A DNA stretch of 64,000 nucleotides from Wandonia haliotis (GTDB taxonomy: Bacteria > Bacteroidota > Bacteroidia > Flavobacteriales_D > Crocinitomicaceae). The stretch is from assembly GCF_039523435.1 (NCBI RefSeq), contig NZ_BAAAFH010000022.1, forward strand, positions 496,001 through 560,000, given 5' to 3'. A program made the translations under genes and the position numbers. Position 1 is the stretch's first letter; every line of letters begins with the position of its first letter. A model generated the notes under the pieces. It was not told the origin of the DNA, did not search any database, and saw only the letters and a list, made by a program, of their open reading frames with translations. Positions 17,474 to 24,736 of the stretch are shown here, piece by piece.

Positions 17474-17893
17474 ATGAATCTGAGATCGACCAATAAAATA
17501 AAAACAGAAGCAGGAATGGCCTCAATGACCGACCTTGTCTTCCTGCTATTGGTGTTCTTTATCATTATGAGTACACTCAGCGAGCCACAAACTCCGCTGG
17601 ATCTTCCTCAGGCTGAAAAAGGAGCTCCGAGTTCAAAGCAACCCAAGCCTCCGACATCGGTAGGTATCACTGCAGACAATACGTATTTCATAGACAATAA
17701 CCTTTCTCAGGAATTATCGTATGAAGAAGCAAGGGATCAGTTAATTGCTCTGATGAACGAATCAGAAGAAAAGAAAATTAAGATTGCAGGAGATAAAAAT
17801 GCTTCGTATGAATCTGTTTTCAAACTGATTTCTCTGGCTCAGGTACAAGGGTGGAAACCTCTTCTGGCCTTTGACAAGAACTCAGAACGATAA
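17474..17893 (+). CDS. exbD: ExbD/TolR family biopolymer transport protein
   Basis: 139 residues with one N-terminal membrane helix. The conserved proton-carrying aspartate is D20 in MASMTDLVFLLLVFFIIMSTL, and the periplasmic domain follows. It pairs with ExbB, 7 bp upstream, and the TonB-like protein 11 bp downstream. The short spacing and shared strand point to one transcript and one complex. Confidence 0.92.
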   Translation: MNLRSTNKIKTEAGMASMTDLVFLLLVFFIIMSTLSEPQTPLDLPQAEKGAPSSKQPKPPTSVGITADNTYFIDNNLSQELSYEEARDQLIALMNESEEKKIKIAGDKNASYESVFKLISLAQVQGWKPLLAFDKNSER

Positions 17894-17904
17894 AATGAAA
17901 TGGT

Positions 17905-18630
17905 ATGGCAGAAGTAAAAGTAGTTGAAGAAAAGGACCGAAACACAGGTATTGTTGCAGCAGTAGTTTTTACAGCTGTGCTTTCTATTCTATTGCTTTTC
18001 CTTTCTGTTACAGAGCCCGATCCTCCACTGCAGGACATTCCTGTACCTATTGAATTGGACGAGGAAATGATTATAGAAGACTTTGAGGCGAATGCTGGTG
18101 GAGGGACTCCCGCCAATACAAAAGATCCGAAACCAACTCCTCCGGATCAGGGGGATGCGGTACTCAGTTCTGAAGAACCCACTTTCACGCACAATACAGG
18201 TCAGGAAGGTAAAAAGCCGGTAGAAAATCCAAAGCCCAGCGACCCTGAACCCGATCCTACATTTACATTTTCCGGATCAGGTGGTTCGGAAGGTGGTGGA
18301 GGTAGTGGAAACCTCTTTGGAAGCGGAACAGATAATAACCCGGGAACGGGTTCCGGAGGAGCCGGTTCGGGAACGAGAAAAGTAGTCACCCCCCCCTGTC
18401 CTCCTTCAGCAGGAACAGAAGAAGGGGATATTTATCTAACAGTTTGGATTGACGAAACCGGTAAGGTTATAAAGGCTGAAAATATCCCTACCAAAACAAC
18501 TACAAGTTCAGCAACCGTTATCAATGCCGCTATACAGGGCGTAAAGAACTGTATGCGTTTTGAAAAACGAGAAGGTGCTGGTGTTACCAAAAGAGAACTG
18601 TCGGGTCCTATCCGAATCAGAAGAAATTAA
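17905..18630 (+). CDS. TonB-like energy transducer
   Basis: 241 residues. One membrane helix (about residues 14-33) is followed by a proline- and acid-rich stretch (EDFEANAGGGTPANTKDPKPTPPDQ) and a glycine-serine-rich linker (SGGSEGGGGSGNLFGSGTDN). The C-terminal domain, from DIYLTVWIDETGKV to SGPIRIRRN, has the strand pattern of TonB but is divergent. Place after exbB-exbD supports a periplasm-spanning energy transducer; a TolA-like role is possible. The stop overlaps the folC start by one base (TAATG). Confidence 0.8.
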   Translation: MAEVKVVEEKDRNTGIVAAVVFTAVLSILLLFLSVTEPDPPLQDIPVPIELDEEMIIEDFEANAGGGTPANTKDPKPTPPDQGDAVLSSEEPTFTHNTGQEGKKPVENPKPSDPEPDPTFTFSGSGGSEGGGGSGNLFGSGTDNNPGTGSGGAGSGTRKVVTPPCPPSAGTEEGDIYLTVWIDETGKVIKAENIPTKTTTSSATVINAAIQGVKNCMRFEKREGAGVTKRELSGPIRIRRN

Positions 18631-19850
18631 TGAAAACATACGAAGAAACCACGGAATGGCTTTTCGAGCAATTTCCGTCGTATCAGAATCAAGGAGCCGG
18701 AGCCTATAAACCGGATTTACACACAATTTCCAAACTACTTAAAGCACTTGGTAACCCACATTCGGGATTACAATGTATACACGTGGCAGGCACAAACGGA
18801 AAGGGAAGCACATCGCATATGATCGCTTCCATCCTGATGGAGTTAGGATATAAGGTAGGTGTGTTTTCCTCTCCTCATCTAAAGGATTTCCGGGAACGGA
18901 TCAGGATTAACGGAAGTATGATACCTCAGACAGCTGTAGTAAATTGGGTTAATCACAAGCTACCTACTCTGAATCTGGATTATTCGCCCTCCTTTTTTGA
19001 GCTGTCTTTTGCTATCGCAGTCGATTATTTCAATGAGCAAAACTGCGACTTCTGTATACTGGAAGCCGGTATGGGAGGAAGACTTGACGCAACGAACATT
19101 ATTAGCCCGCTTGTAAGCGTCATTACCAATATAGGTCTTGATCACAAACAGTTTCTCGGAAATACGCGTAAGGAAATTGCCCGGGAAAAAGCCGGAATCA
19201 TAAAACCGGGAGTTCCGGTTGTTATTTATGAAAAGGACGAAGAAACACAAGAAGTTTTCGAATCCGTTGCAAAAGAAAAGAACAGTACTATCTATTGGGT
19301 ACAACAGGGAGTATCCTATAAAACGGATCTTCCCGGAATTTTTCAGCAGGCAAATGCCGCAACCGCTGTTGCTACAATTCTTGAATTAGAAAAAGTAAAT
19401 TCTATTACTTCTGCTCAAAAAGCAATTCAACAGGGACTACAGAAAGTTAAGATAAATACTTCTTTTCAGGGCCGAATGGAAAAACTATCTGATGCGCCTC
19501 AAACATTTCTGGACGGGGCACATAATATAGAAGGGATAAAAGCATTACTCGAAAACTTTCAGGATTTAAAAGACACCTCACTCCATATCATATATGGAGC
19601 CTCGAATGATAAAGAACTGGAAAACATCTTCACTTTATTCCCTGAAAATTCATATCTGTATTTCACCTCCTTTGCTAATCCACGTTCCTTTCTTGTTGAA
19701 GAATTACAAGAAAGATCAGAGCATTTGTTACAAAAACGAACTTTTTTTTCAAATCCACTTGAGGCATTGAAATCTGCACAAACAACTGCAAAAGAAAAAG
19801 ATACGATCCTTATATTTGGAAGTCTCTTTCTGGTATCAGATTTTTTTTAA
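18630..19850 (+). CDS. folC: Folylpolyglutamate synthase / dihydrofolate synthase
   Basis: 406 residues, Mur-ligase superfamily. It adds glutamate to dihydropteroate and to folates in the cytoplasm. The ATP loop is HVAGTNGKGSTSHM near residue 50. FSSPHLKDFRERIRING, EAGMGGRLDATN, TNIGLDHKQFLG and FLDGAHN are FolC signatures. It is the last gene of the plus-strand run; its ATG overlaps the upstream stop, consistent with translational coupling. The gene ends in T-runs (around 19843-19867) that could end transcription, but I see no strong hairpin. Confidence 0.94.
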   Translation: MKTYEETTEWLFEQFPSYQNQGAGAYKPDLHTISKLLKALGNPHSGLQCIHVAGTNGKGSTSHMIASILMELGYKVGVFSSPHLKDFRERIRINGSMIPQTAVVNWVNHKLPTLNLDYSPSFFELSFAIAVDYFNEQNCDFCILEAGMGGRLDATNIISPLVSVITNIGLDHKQFLGNTRKEIAREKAGIIKPGVPVVIYEKDEETQEVFESVAKEKNSTIYWVQQGVSYKTDLPGIFQQANAATAVATILELEKVNSITSAQKAIQQGLQKVKINTSFQGRMEKLSDAPQTFLDGAHNIEGIKALLENFQDLKDTSLHIIYGASNDKELENIFTLFPENSYLYFTSFANPRSFLVEELQERSEHLLQKRTFFSNPLEALKSAQTTAKEKDTILIFGSLFLVSDFF

Positions 19851-19869
19851 TTTTTTTTAGTTTTTTTCA

Positions 19870-19899
19870 TTGCCAATTCAAATTTGTCACTTATATTTG
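19870..19899 (+). promoter_or_regulatory. tRNA-Val promoter (-33/-7)
   Basis: TTG at 19870-19872, a 19-bp spacer, then TATATTTG at 19892-19899: the best match to the Bacteroidota consensus in the window. The tRNA starts 46 bp after the box. Confidence 0.75.
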
Positions 19900-19944
19900 C
19901 ACCCGCAATGACGGTCAAACGAGGCCATCAAAAAAGCAAAAAAA

Positions 19945-20019
19945 GGGCTCTTAGCTCAGTTGGTTCAGAGCACCTGCCTTACAAGCAGGGGGTCACTGGT
20001 TCGAATCCAGTAGGGCCCA
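19945..20019 (+). tRNA. tRNA-Val (anticodon TAC)
   Basis: A complete cloverleaf can be folded by eye. The acceptor GGGCTCT pairs with AGGGCCC, with one G-U. The D stem is GCTC/GAGC. The anticodon stem CCTGC/GCAGG encloses loop CTTACAA, and the T arm is ACTGG-TTCGAAT-CCAGT. The anticodon TAC reads GTA and GTG-type valine codons. CCA is not encoded. It has its own promoter and terminator, so it is a single-gene transcript. Confidence 0.96.
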
Positions 20020-20021
20020 CA

Positions 20022-20057
20022 AAAAGCTTCGCAGTAATGCGGAGCTTTTGTGTTTTT
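20022..20057 (+). terminator. Terminator after tRNA-Val
   Basis: 12-bp stem AAAAGCTTCGCA / TGCGGAGCTTTT with one T-G wobble and loop GTAA, followed by GTGTTTTT. Confidence 0.8.
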
Positions 20058-20257
20058 ATACCTTTCCTTTTATCGGATGTACTACCTCTAAAATAGCTTA
20101 TTCGACACCTAAACGATAAACTAGAAGTGATCCCTCTACAGAAATAAATCCGTCCGGAAACAGACTTTACCAGAAAAATAGGCGTATATTTCCTACTCGT
20201 TCGGATAGGATCAATATCTTCTATAGGAATACACAAATACAGAGTAAAACTCAGACC

Positions 20258-21430
20258 ATGAAAAAAATCTTATTTCTACTCTCTCTTCTATTTTTCTGTT
20301 TACATGGAACTACGCAAGGTTTAATCACAATTAATCAGGACTTTAACAAAGCTCTTTCCTTAGCAGCTCAAGAAGACAAAATGGTTTTCATCGATTTTTA
20401 CACAACCTGGTGTGCTCCCTGCAAAAAACTGGAAAATCTGGTGTTCCAAAATGATTCCATTAAAAATATTCTGAAAAAGGATTTTATACTCCTGAAATAT
20501 AATGCTGAAGATGATTCCGTTTATAATTTGTCAAAGAAACATCACATCAGCAGCTACCCAACGGGGCTTATTCTTAATAAAAGCGGCTATGTTGTAAATA
20601 GATCGTATGGTTTTTCCGGAGAGAATTTTCAGTCACTCAGTACAAGTGTAATAGAGTTTACAAAGGAAAGTTCTGCGTTAAACGCAAAAAATAAAATAAT
20701 CAAAGGATACTCCAACACTATAGATATTACCAAATATCCACAGTTTTATATAGACTATATCAACAGAACCAATACTAAAATTCAGGCATCTGTAGTAAAC
20801 GAATACTGGAGAAGTCAAAAAGATGTCCTTTCTGAAGAATACTTTTCGACCCTACTCTATTTTGCAAATGAAGCAGCAGACCCAATTGCTGAAGATGCCT
20901 TGGCAAACAAAGCCAACTATATCGAACTGTATGGAACAACCGATGTAGAAACATTAATGTATTTTCTTACATCGGGTAAATTTAAACGGGCCATCTCAGA
21001 AAAAGATCAACTAAAATATGATGAAGCAGTTCACTTTGCAAGAAAGGCTTTGTCTAAAGAATGGATAGATGATGTCGTATCTTCTTTTGAACGAAAATTT
21101 CTCATAGTACAAGACAAATGGGAGCAAGTTTTTACGTTGTACGAAAATCAAAAAAATGAGGGAAAACTCAGTAATGGTGCCATTAATCATTTTTGCTGGG
21201 ATATTTATAAAAAATGTAACGATCCACAGGTTATTGATAAATGCCTGATCTGGATGAAACAGGTTACTGAAGAAGAACCCTCTTATGCCTATTTAGACAC
21301 GTATGCTTTCCTGCTGTATAAATCTGGGGATAAAACGGAGACCAAAAGAATAGCACAATTAGCAATAGAAGCCGCCAAAAAAGAAAATGAAAGCACAAAA
21401 AATCTGGAGGCACTACTAAAAAAACTCTGA
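20258..21430 (+). CDS. Secreted thioredoxin-fold protein
   Basis: 390 residues. A signal peptide (about 1-20, ending TTQG) is followed by a thioredoxin-like domain over residues 25-140 with the active site W51-CAPC-K56 and a cis-proline region near SSYPTG. The remaining 250 residues are helical and unrecognised; similar extensions occur in Bacteroidota periplasmic thioredoxins. A periplasmic disulfide reductase or chaperone role is likely, but the substrate is unknown. It appears to be a single transcription unit; TATATTTC around 20187 is a weak -7 candidate. It shows no link to the upstream tRNA. Confidence 0.8.
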   Translation: MKKILFLLSLLFFCLHGTTQGLITINQDFNKALSLAAQEDKMVFIDFYTTWCAPCKKLENLVFQNDSIKNILKKDFILLKYNAEDDSVYNLSKKHHISSYPTGLILNKSGYVVNRSYGFSGENFQSLSTSVIEFTKESSALNAKNKIIKGYSNTIDITKYPQFYIDYINRTNTKIQASVVNEYWRSQKDVLSEEYFSTLLYFANEAADPIAEDALANKANYIELYGTTDVETLMYFLTSGKFKRAISEKDQLKYDEAVHFARKALSKEWIDDVVSSFERKFLIVQDKWEQVFTLYENQKNEGKLSNGAINHFCWDIYKKCNDPQVIDKCLIWMKQVTEEEPSYAYLDTYAFLLYKSGDKTETKRIAQLAIEAAKKENESTKNLEALLKKL

Positions 21431-21443
21431 AAGGAACCGGTAC

Positions 21444-21465
21444 ATGTAAACGAGCTGCTTTACAT
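21444..21465. promoter_or_regulatory. Palindrome upstream of the first Crp/Fnr gene
   Basis: 22-bp imperfect palindrome: arms ATGTAAA (21444-21450) and TTTACAT (21459-21465) around CGAGCTGC. Only two of eleven base pairs fail. It lies 25 bp before the ATG at 21491, over or next to a weak -7 element (TATGTTTT, 21469-21476). This placement suits an autoregulatory operator; function is inferred. Confidence 0.45.
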
Positions 21466-21490
21466 CGGTATGTTTTATACATTTACATAC

Positions 21491-22090
21491 ATGAACAAAG
21501 ATCAATTAGCTAAAGAACATCTGAAACAGTTTCTCTCCGGATTTCCCAATCTGGATAATTCAATGATTTCCCAACTCGCTGAGATTATTCAGGTAATAGC
21601 TCCTACTAAAGGAACGATACTTATGCAGGAAGGAACGGTGCCCGATGCCTGTTACTTTGTTCTGAAAGGTCTTGTACGGCAATATCAAATCATAGATGGA
21701 ACTGAACGGACGACAGAGTTTTATACAGAATCCCATGGAACCGTCTCTTCCATGCATTATACGGAAAGAACTCCTTCCTCATTCTATCTGGAGTGCATGG
21801 AAGATTGTTTATTGATCATAGGAGACCGGGAAACCGATCCGGTTCATTTTGAAAAATTTCCGGCTCTGGTAGAAATTACCAAACAAATGCTCGAAAACGA
21901 TCTGAATAAAATCAAAGAAAATTATTCCCAATTTATTCTCTCCTCCCCTCTAGAGCGATATGAACACTTTTTGAAAACGCGACCTGATGTACACATTCGC
22001 GTTCCCTTACATCAAATAGCCAGTTATTTAGGTATGACTCCCGAATCACTCAGTAGAATTCGAAAACGCAGGGTTTCTCCCGGGAAGTAA
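21491..22090 (+). CDS. Crp/Fnr family transcriptional regulator (first of three)
   Basis: 199 residues from the ATG at 21491. An N-terminal cyclic-nucleotide-type beta-roll (GTILMQEGTVPDACYFVLKGLVRQY) leads to a long helix and a C-terminal helix-turn-helix (VPLHQIASYLGMTPESLSRIRKRR). There are no FNR-type clustered cysteines, so oxygen sensing through an Fe-S cluster is unlikely, and the ligand is unknown. Its 3' end overlaps the convergent DUF4386 gene by 45 bp. A palindrome at 21444-21465 suggests self-regulation. Confidence 0.88.
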   Translation: MNKDQLAKEHLKQFLSGFPNLDNSMISQLAEIIQVIAPTKGTILMQEGTVPDACYFVLKGLVRQYQIIDGTERTTEFYTESHGTVSSMHYTERTPSSFYLECMEDCLLIIGDRETDPVHFEKFPALVEITKQMLENDLNKIKENYSQFILSSPLERYEHFLKTRPDVHIRVPLHQIASYLGMTPESLSRIRKRRVSPGK

Positions 22091-22741
22091 TTTTTTTCCG
22101 CCTTTCGCAATCAACCAGATTGCCAGTCCAAACTCTCCGAACACCATTGGCAAAAGAAAAACAACTTCTACACGTTCCCGTAGTTGTTCGTAATCTGTAA
22201 TAAAAAGATCTGCCGTATTACTTATCACATAACCTATCCCGGCTGCAAACAGGAGTATACCAATCCCTTTTTGCAGGGTATTTTTCTCACAAACCAACCC
22301 TGCCAAATACAAAAGATGAAATCCAAAAATGATCAAACCCAATTGCCAAATCGACTGAAAGCTTTGCAAAAGCGTATATACTTCCTTCCCGTCAAAGATA
22401 AACTGCGCCCTGATCAACTCTATAATTGCAATCCCTAAAATCAACGAATAAATAAATCGAAGCCCTCCCATGACCATCGCTCTCCGATTATTCTTTGGCT
22501 CATAAAACCGATAAAGTCCCCAGCTGACAAGTAGATCGCAAAGTAATATAACACCCCACCCGATACTTCCCCACAAAAATTCTGCGCGCATTTCAGGTAA
22601 CACTTCTATAAGCTGTTCACTATTCATTTTAAAAACAGGAGCATACACTCCCCCCATAACCATACCTGCAACAATCGTCATTATCACCAGTGAAATCCCT
22701 GAAACCATTCCGAACTGTCTTTGTGTTATTTTATTCTTCAT
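22046..22741 (-). CDS. DUF4386 family membrane protein
   Basis: 231 residues with about six hydrophobic segments. MKNKITQRQFGMVSGISLVIMTI at the start and LGLIIFGFHLLYLAGLVCEKN in the second half are what I associate with DUF4386. Function is unknown. It lies between two Crp/Fnr genes, convergent with one and divergent from the other. Its promoter carries a TTGACG-AAA-GTCAA box placed as for an activator, so it is a candidate target of one of them. The last 15 codons overlap the crp gene on the other strand. Confidence 0.75.
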   Translation of the reverse strand: MKNKITQRQFGMVSGISLVIMTIVAGMVMGGVYAPVFKMNSEQLIEVLPEMRAEFLWGSIGWGVILLCDLLVSWGLYRFYEPKNNRRAMVMGGLRFIYSLILGIAIIELIRAQFIFDGKEVYTLLQSFQSIWQLGLIIFGFHLLYLAGLVCEKNTLQKGIGILLFAAGIGYVISNTADLFITDYEQLRERVEVVFLLPMVFGEFGLAIWLIAKGGKKLLPGRNPAFSNSTE

Positions 22742-22763
22742 AACAAGTCATTATTTCTTGTTA
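22741..22763. repeat. Inverted repeat at the DUF4386 gene start
   Basis: TAACAAG (22741-22747) and CTTGTTA (22757-22763), perfect 7-bp arms nine bases apart. It runs from the start codon to the -7 element, so it would be the whole 5' leader of the DUF4386 mRNA, or a second operator. Confidence 0.45.
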
Positions 22764-22771
22764 CAAATCTA
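22764..22771 (-). promoter_or_regulatory. -7 element of the DUF4386 gene
   Basis: The minus strand reads TAGATTTG, a full TAnnTTTG match. It implies a start near 22760 and a leader of about 18 nt. No -33 TTTG is seen; the Crp/Fnr box takes its place upstream. Confidence 0.55.
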
Positions 22772-22794
22772 TAATGGCCTTGCTAAAAAGAACC

Positions 22795-22808
22795 TTGACG
22801 AAAGTCAA
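22795..22808. promoter_or_regulatory. FNR-like box between the DUF4386 gene and the second Crp/Fnr gene
   Basis: TTGACGAAAGTCAA, with perfect 5-bp arms TTGAC/GTCAA, resembling the FNR consensus TTGAT-N4-ATCAA. Its centre is about 41 bp upstream of the inferred DUF4386 start site, the class II activator position, and 70 bp upstream of the second Crp/Fnr ATG. Confidence 0.6.
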
Positions 22809-22871
22809 TAAATGCTCCCTATTCAATCAATCATGCAACCCTAATTGAAAATATAAGGTATAAGGATACAA

Positions 22872-23420
22872 ATGAATCCTATCAAAGAATTATACGATCG
22901 ATTGGAAAGTCAGAATGCGTGGAACAAAACAATCCTGCTAAAAAGAAATGAACTTTTGAAAATTGCAGGGACAGTTGACACCAATTTGTATTACATTCTA
23001 TCCGGAAGTCTTAAAATTTACTTCATCAGTGACAGTGAAGAGCATATCGTACGATTCGGATACCAGAACAATTTTATTACATCTTTAGATAGTTTTATAA
23101 CTGAATCCCCTTCCGAATTTTATATTCAGGCAATAAAGCAAACTCAACTAAAAAGTATCTCCAAACCCGATTACCTGAACTTCATAAATCAGAATGCAGA
23201 CAACAAACGTCTTTGGGACACTATACTGGAACAGTTGGTCTTACAACAACTTGAACGCGAAAAAGACATTTTAATAACCTCTCCCCAAAAACGGTTTAAA
23301 AGAGTGTTCGAAAGAAGTCCTCAACTGTTTCAGGAAATTCCCAATAAACATATCGCATCCTATCTGAGAATGTCCCCCGAAACACTTTCCCGCCTCAAAA
23401 GTCTTGATTTCAATCAATAA
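22872..23420 (+). CDS. Crp/Fnr family transcriptional regulator (second of three)
   Basis: 182 residues. It has the beta-roll sensor (TVDTNLYYILSGSLKIYFIS), a dimer helix, and a C-terminal helix-turn-helix (IPNKHIASYLRMSPETLSRLKS). There is no cysteine cluster. It is divergent from the DUF4386 gene across a 130-bp region holding an FNR-like box, and 42 bp upstream of the DinB gene on the same strand. It is the best candidate to bind the box between them, but this is not proven. Confidence 0.87.
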   Translation: MNPIKELYDRLESQNAWNKTILLKRNELLKIAGTVDTNLYYILSGSLKIYFISDSEEHIVRFGYQNNFITSLDSFITESPSEFYIQAIKQTQLKSISKPDYLNFINQNADNKRLWDTILEQLVLQQLEREKDILITSPQKRFKRVFERSPQLFQEIPNKHIASYLRMSPETLSRLKSLDFNQ

Positions 23421-23462
23421 ATAGTTTTTTGTAAATCCGGATTTTTGTAAAAAGGAAAAATT

Positions 23463-24044
23463 ATGAATGCAATAACTCTTTTGGATGAACTAAGCACGAT
23501 CACCAAAGATAACCTAAGACAGGTTCAGTCTTTGAAAAAACTAAGTTTAGACGAATTGAATTTCAAGCCGGATACTGAAAGCTGGAGTGTTCTTGAATGC
23601 ATAGAACACCTTAATCGTTATGGTAACTTTTATATTCCCGAAATCAGGAAAAGGATAGCTCAATCTAATTATAAAACTTCCCCCGTATTCAAACACGGTT
23701 GGTTAGGAAACTATTTTGTTCAGAGTATGCTTCCCAAGGAAAAATTGAACAAAATGAAAACATTTAAATCCATGAATCCTAACAATAGTAAGCTTGATAG
23801 CGCAATTCTGGATACATTCATCCTCCAACAGGAAGCACTATTAGATCTTTTGAATCAGGCTAGAAATACTGATTTGACCCGGGTTAAAACAGCAATTTCA
23901 ATAACCCGATGGATAAAGTTAAAATTAGGAGATACCTTCCGTGTGGTTATTTATCATAACCTTCGTCATATCATACAGGCTAGAAATGTGTTAGAACGCA
24001 TCCCTCAAAATCAGTCAGTAGTAAATAGTGCGAATTGCTCATAA
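23463..24044 (+). CDS. DinB family protein
   Basis: 193 residues, four-helix bundle of the DinB type. The family start (LSLDELNFKPDTESWSVLECIEHL) is clear, with H in the EHL motif as a probable metal ligand and YHNLRHIIQARNV near the end as the second His region. Members bind divalent metal and some are thiol transferases; the exact role here is unknown. It follows the second Crp/Fnr gene on the same strand and may share its transcript. Confidence 0.82.
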   Translation: MNAITLLDELSTITKDNLRQVQSLKKLSLDELNFKPDTESWSVLECIEHLNRYGNFYIPEIRKRIAQSNYKTSPVFKHGWLGNYFVQSMLPKEKLNKMKTFKSMNPNNSKLDSAILDTFILQQEALLDLLNQARNTDLTRVKTAISITRWIKLKLGDTFRVVIYHNLRHIIQARNVLERIPQNQSVVNSANCS

Positions 24045-24060
24045 ATACATTTAGTAATCG

Positions 24061-24068
24061 TATTTTTG
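24061..24068 (+). promoter_or_regulatory. -7 element of the thioesterase gene
   Basis: TATTTTTG, a full match, with the ATG at 24112 about 40 bp downstream of the implied start. Confidence 0.45.
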
Positions 24069-24111
24069 GAAAACGAGCCATAGTGAATTGATTCAAAAAA
24101 TAGAAGGGAAA

Positions 24112-24513
24112 ATGGAAAATACAGTTTTCGAATACGACATTGTCATTAAGGAATTTCATTTAGACACGTTTGGACACGTAAATAACGCAACCTATCTTCA
24201 AATCTATGAGGAAGCCCGTTGGCAATTTATCACCGAAAGAGGATATGGACTCAAAAAAATAAAAAAAACGGGATTGGGTCCTGTTATTCTTGAAATAAAG
24301 ATTCGATTTATAAAAGAATTACGGCTTCGCGAAAAAATAACCATTCACTCACAAACGGGAGATTACGGTTCGAAAGTTGGATCCATTAAACAGTGGATTA
24401 CAGATAGTGAGGGGAATATCTGTTCAGATGTTGAAATGAAAGTAGGGTTGTTTGATACACGGGAAAGAAAGCTGGTTGAACCTACGGAAGACTGGTTGAA
24501 TGCTATACGGTAG
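24112..24513 (+). CDS. Acyl-CoA thioesterase, hotdog fold
   Basis: 133 residues from the ATG at 24112; a TTG at 24088 is less likely. DTFGHVNNATYLQIYEEARW is the 4HBT signature, with the catalytic Asp and the following N-N-A-T-Y. It hydrolyses acyl-CoA thioesters in the cytoplasm, but chain length is unknown. GLGPVILEIKIRFIKELRLRE fits the central strand. It is a single gene with its own -7 element. Confidence 0.87.
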   Translation: MENTVFEYDIVIKEFHLDTFGHVNNATYLQIYEEARWQFITERGYGLKKIKKTGLGPVILEIKIRFIKELRLREKITIHSQTGDYGSKVGSIKQWITDSEGNICSDVEMKVGLFDTRERKLVEPTEDWLNAIR

Positions 24514-24580
24514 TTCTTATACAGAAACAATCCCCAAACCCAACGTAGTGTTGAGTTGCTCGACATGAGCAGAAAAATAG

Positions 24581-24611
24581 TTGTAGATCCGAAATATGGC
24601 ATGTACCTTTG
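24581..24611 (+). promoter_or_regulatory. Promoter of the C45-type hydrolase gene (-33/-7)
   Basis: TTG at 24581-24583, a 20-bp spacer, then TACCTTTG at 24604-24611. It implies a long leader of about 120 nt before the ATG at 24737. Confidence 0.6.
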
Positions 24612-24618
24612 TAAGATA

Positions 24619-24693
24619 GAGGTATCGTAAAGCAATACCTCCCTTGGACAACATTTTCCTGATAGCTAAACTGAAAGTAACAGATCAGGAAAA
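24619..24693 (+). other. Structured 5' leader with two hairpins
   Basis: Hairpin 1 is GAGGTAT (24619-24625) with ATACCTC (24635-24641). Hairpin 2 is TTTTCCTGAT (24654-24663) with ATCAGGAAAA (24684-24693). Both have perfect arms and both lie in the leader of the C45-type gene. I recognise no riboswitch class. Confidence 0.5.
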
Positions 24694-24736
24694 ATATCGT
24701 TCGAAGACAACTATTTTTTAATCTAATCTTTTGAGT

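Noticed and set aside
19945..20057. tRNA-Val as an integration site of a mobile element
   Set aside because: No integrase, direct repeat of the tRNA 3' end or change in gene type is seen downstream.
21491..23420. FNR-type oxygen sensor
   Set aside because: None of the Crp/Fnr proteins has the N-terminal cysteine cluster needed for an Fe-S centre.
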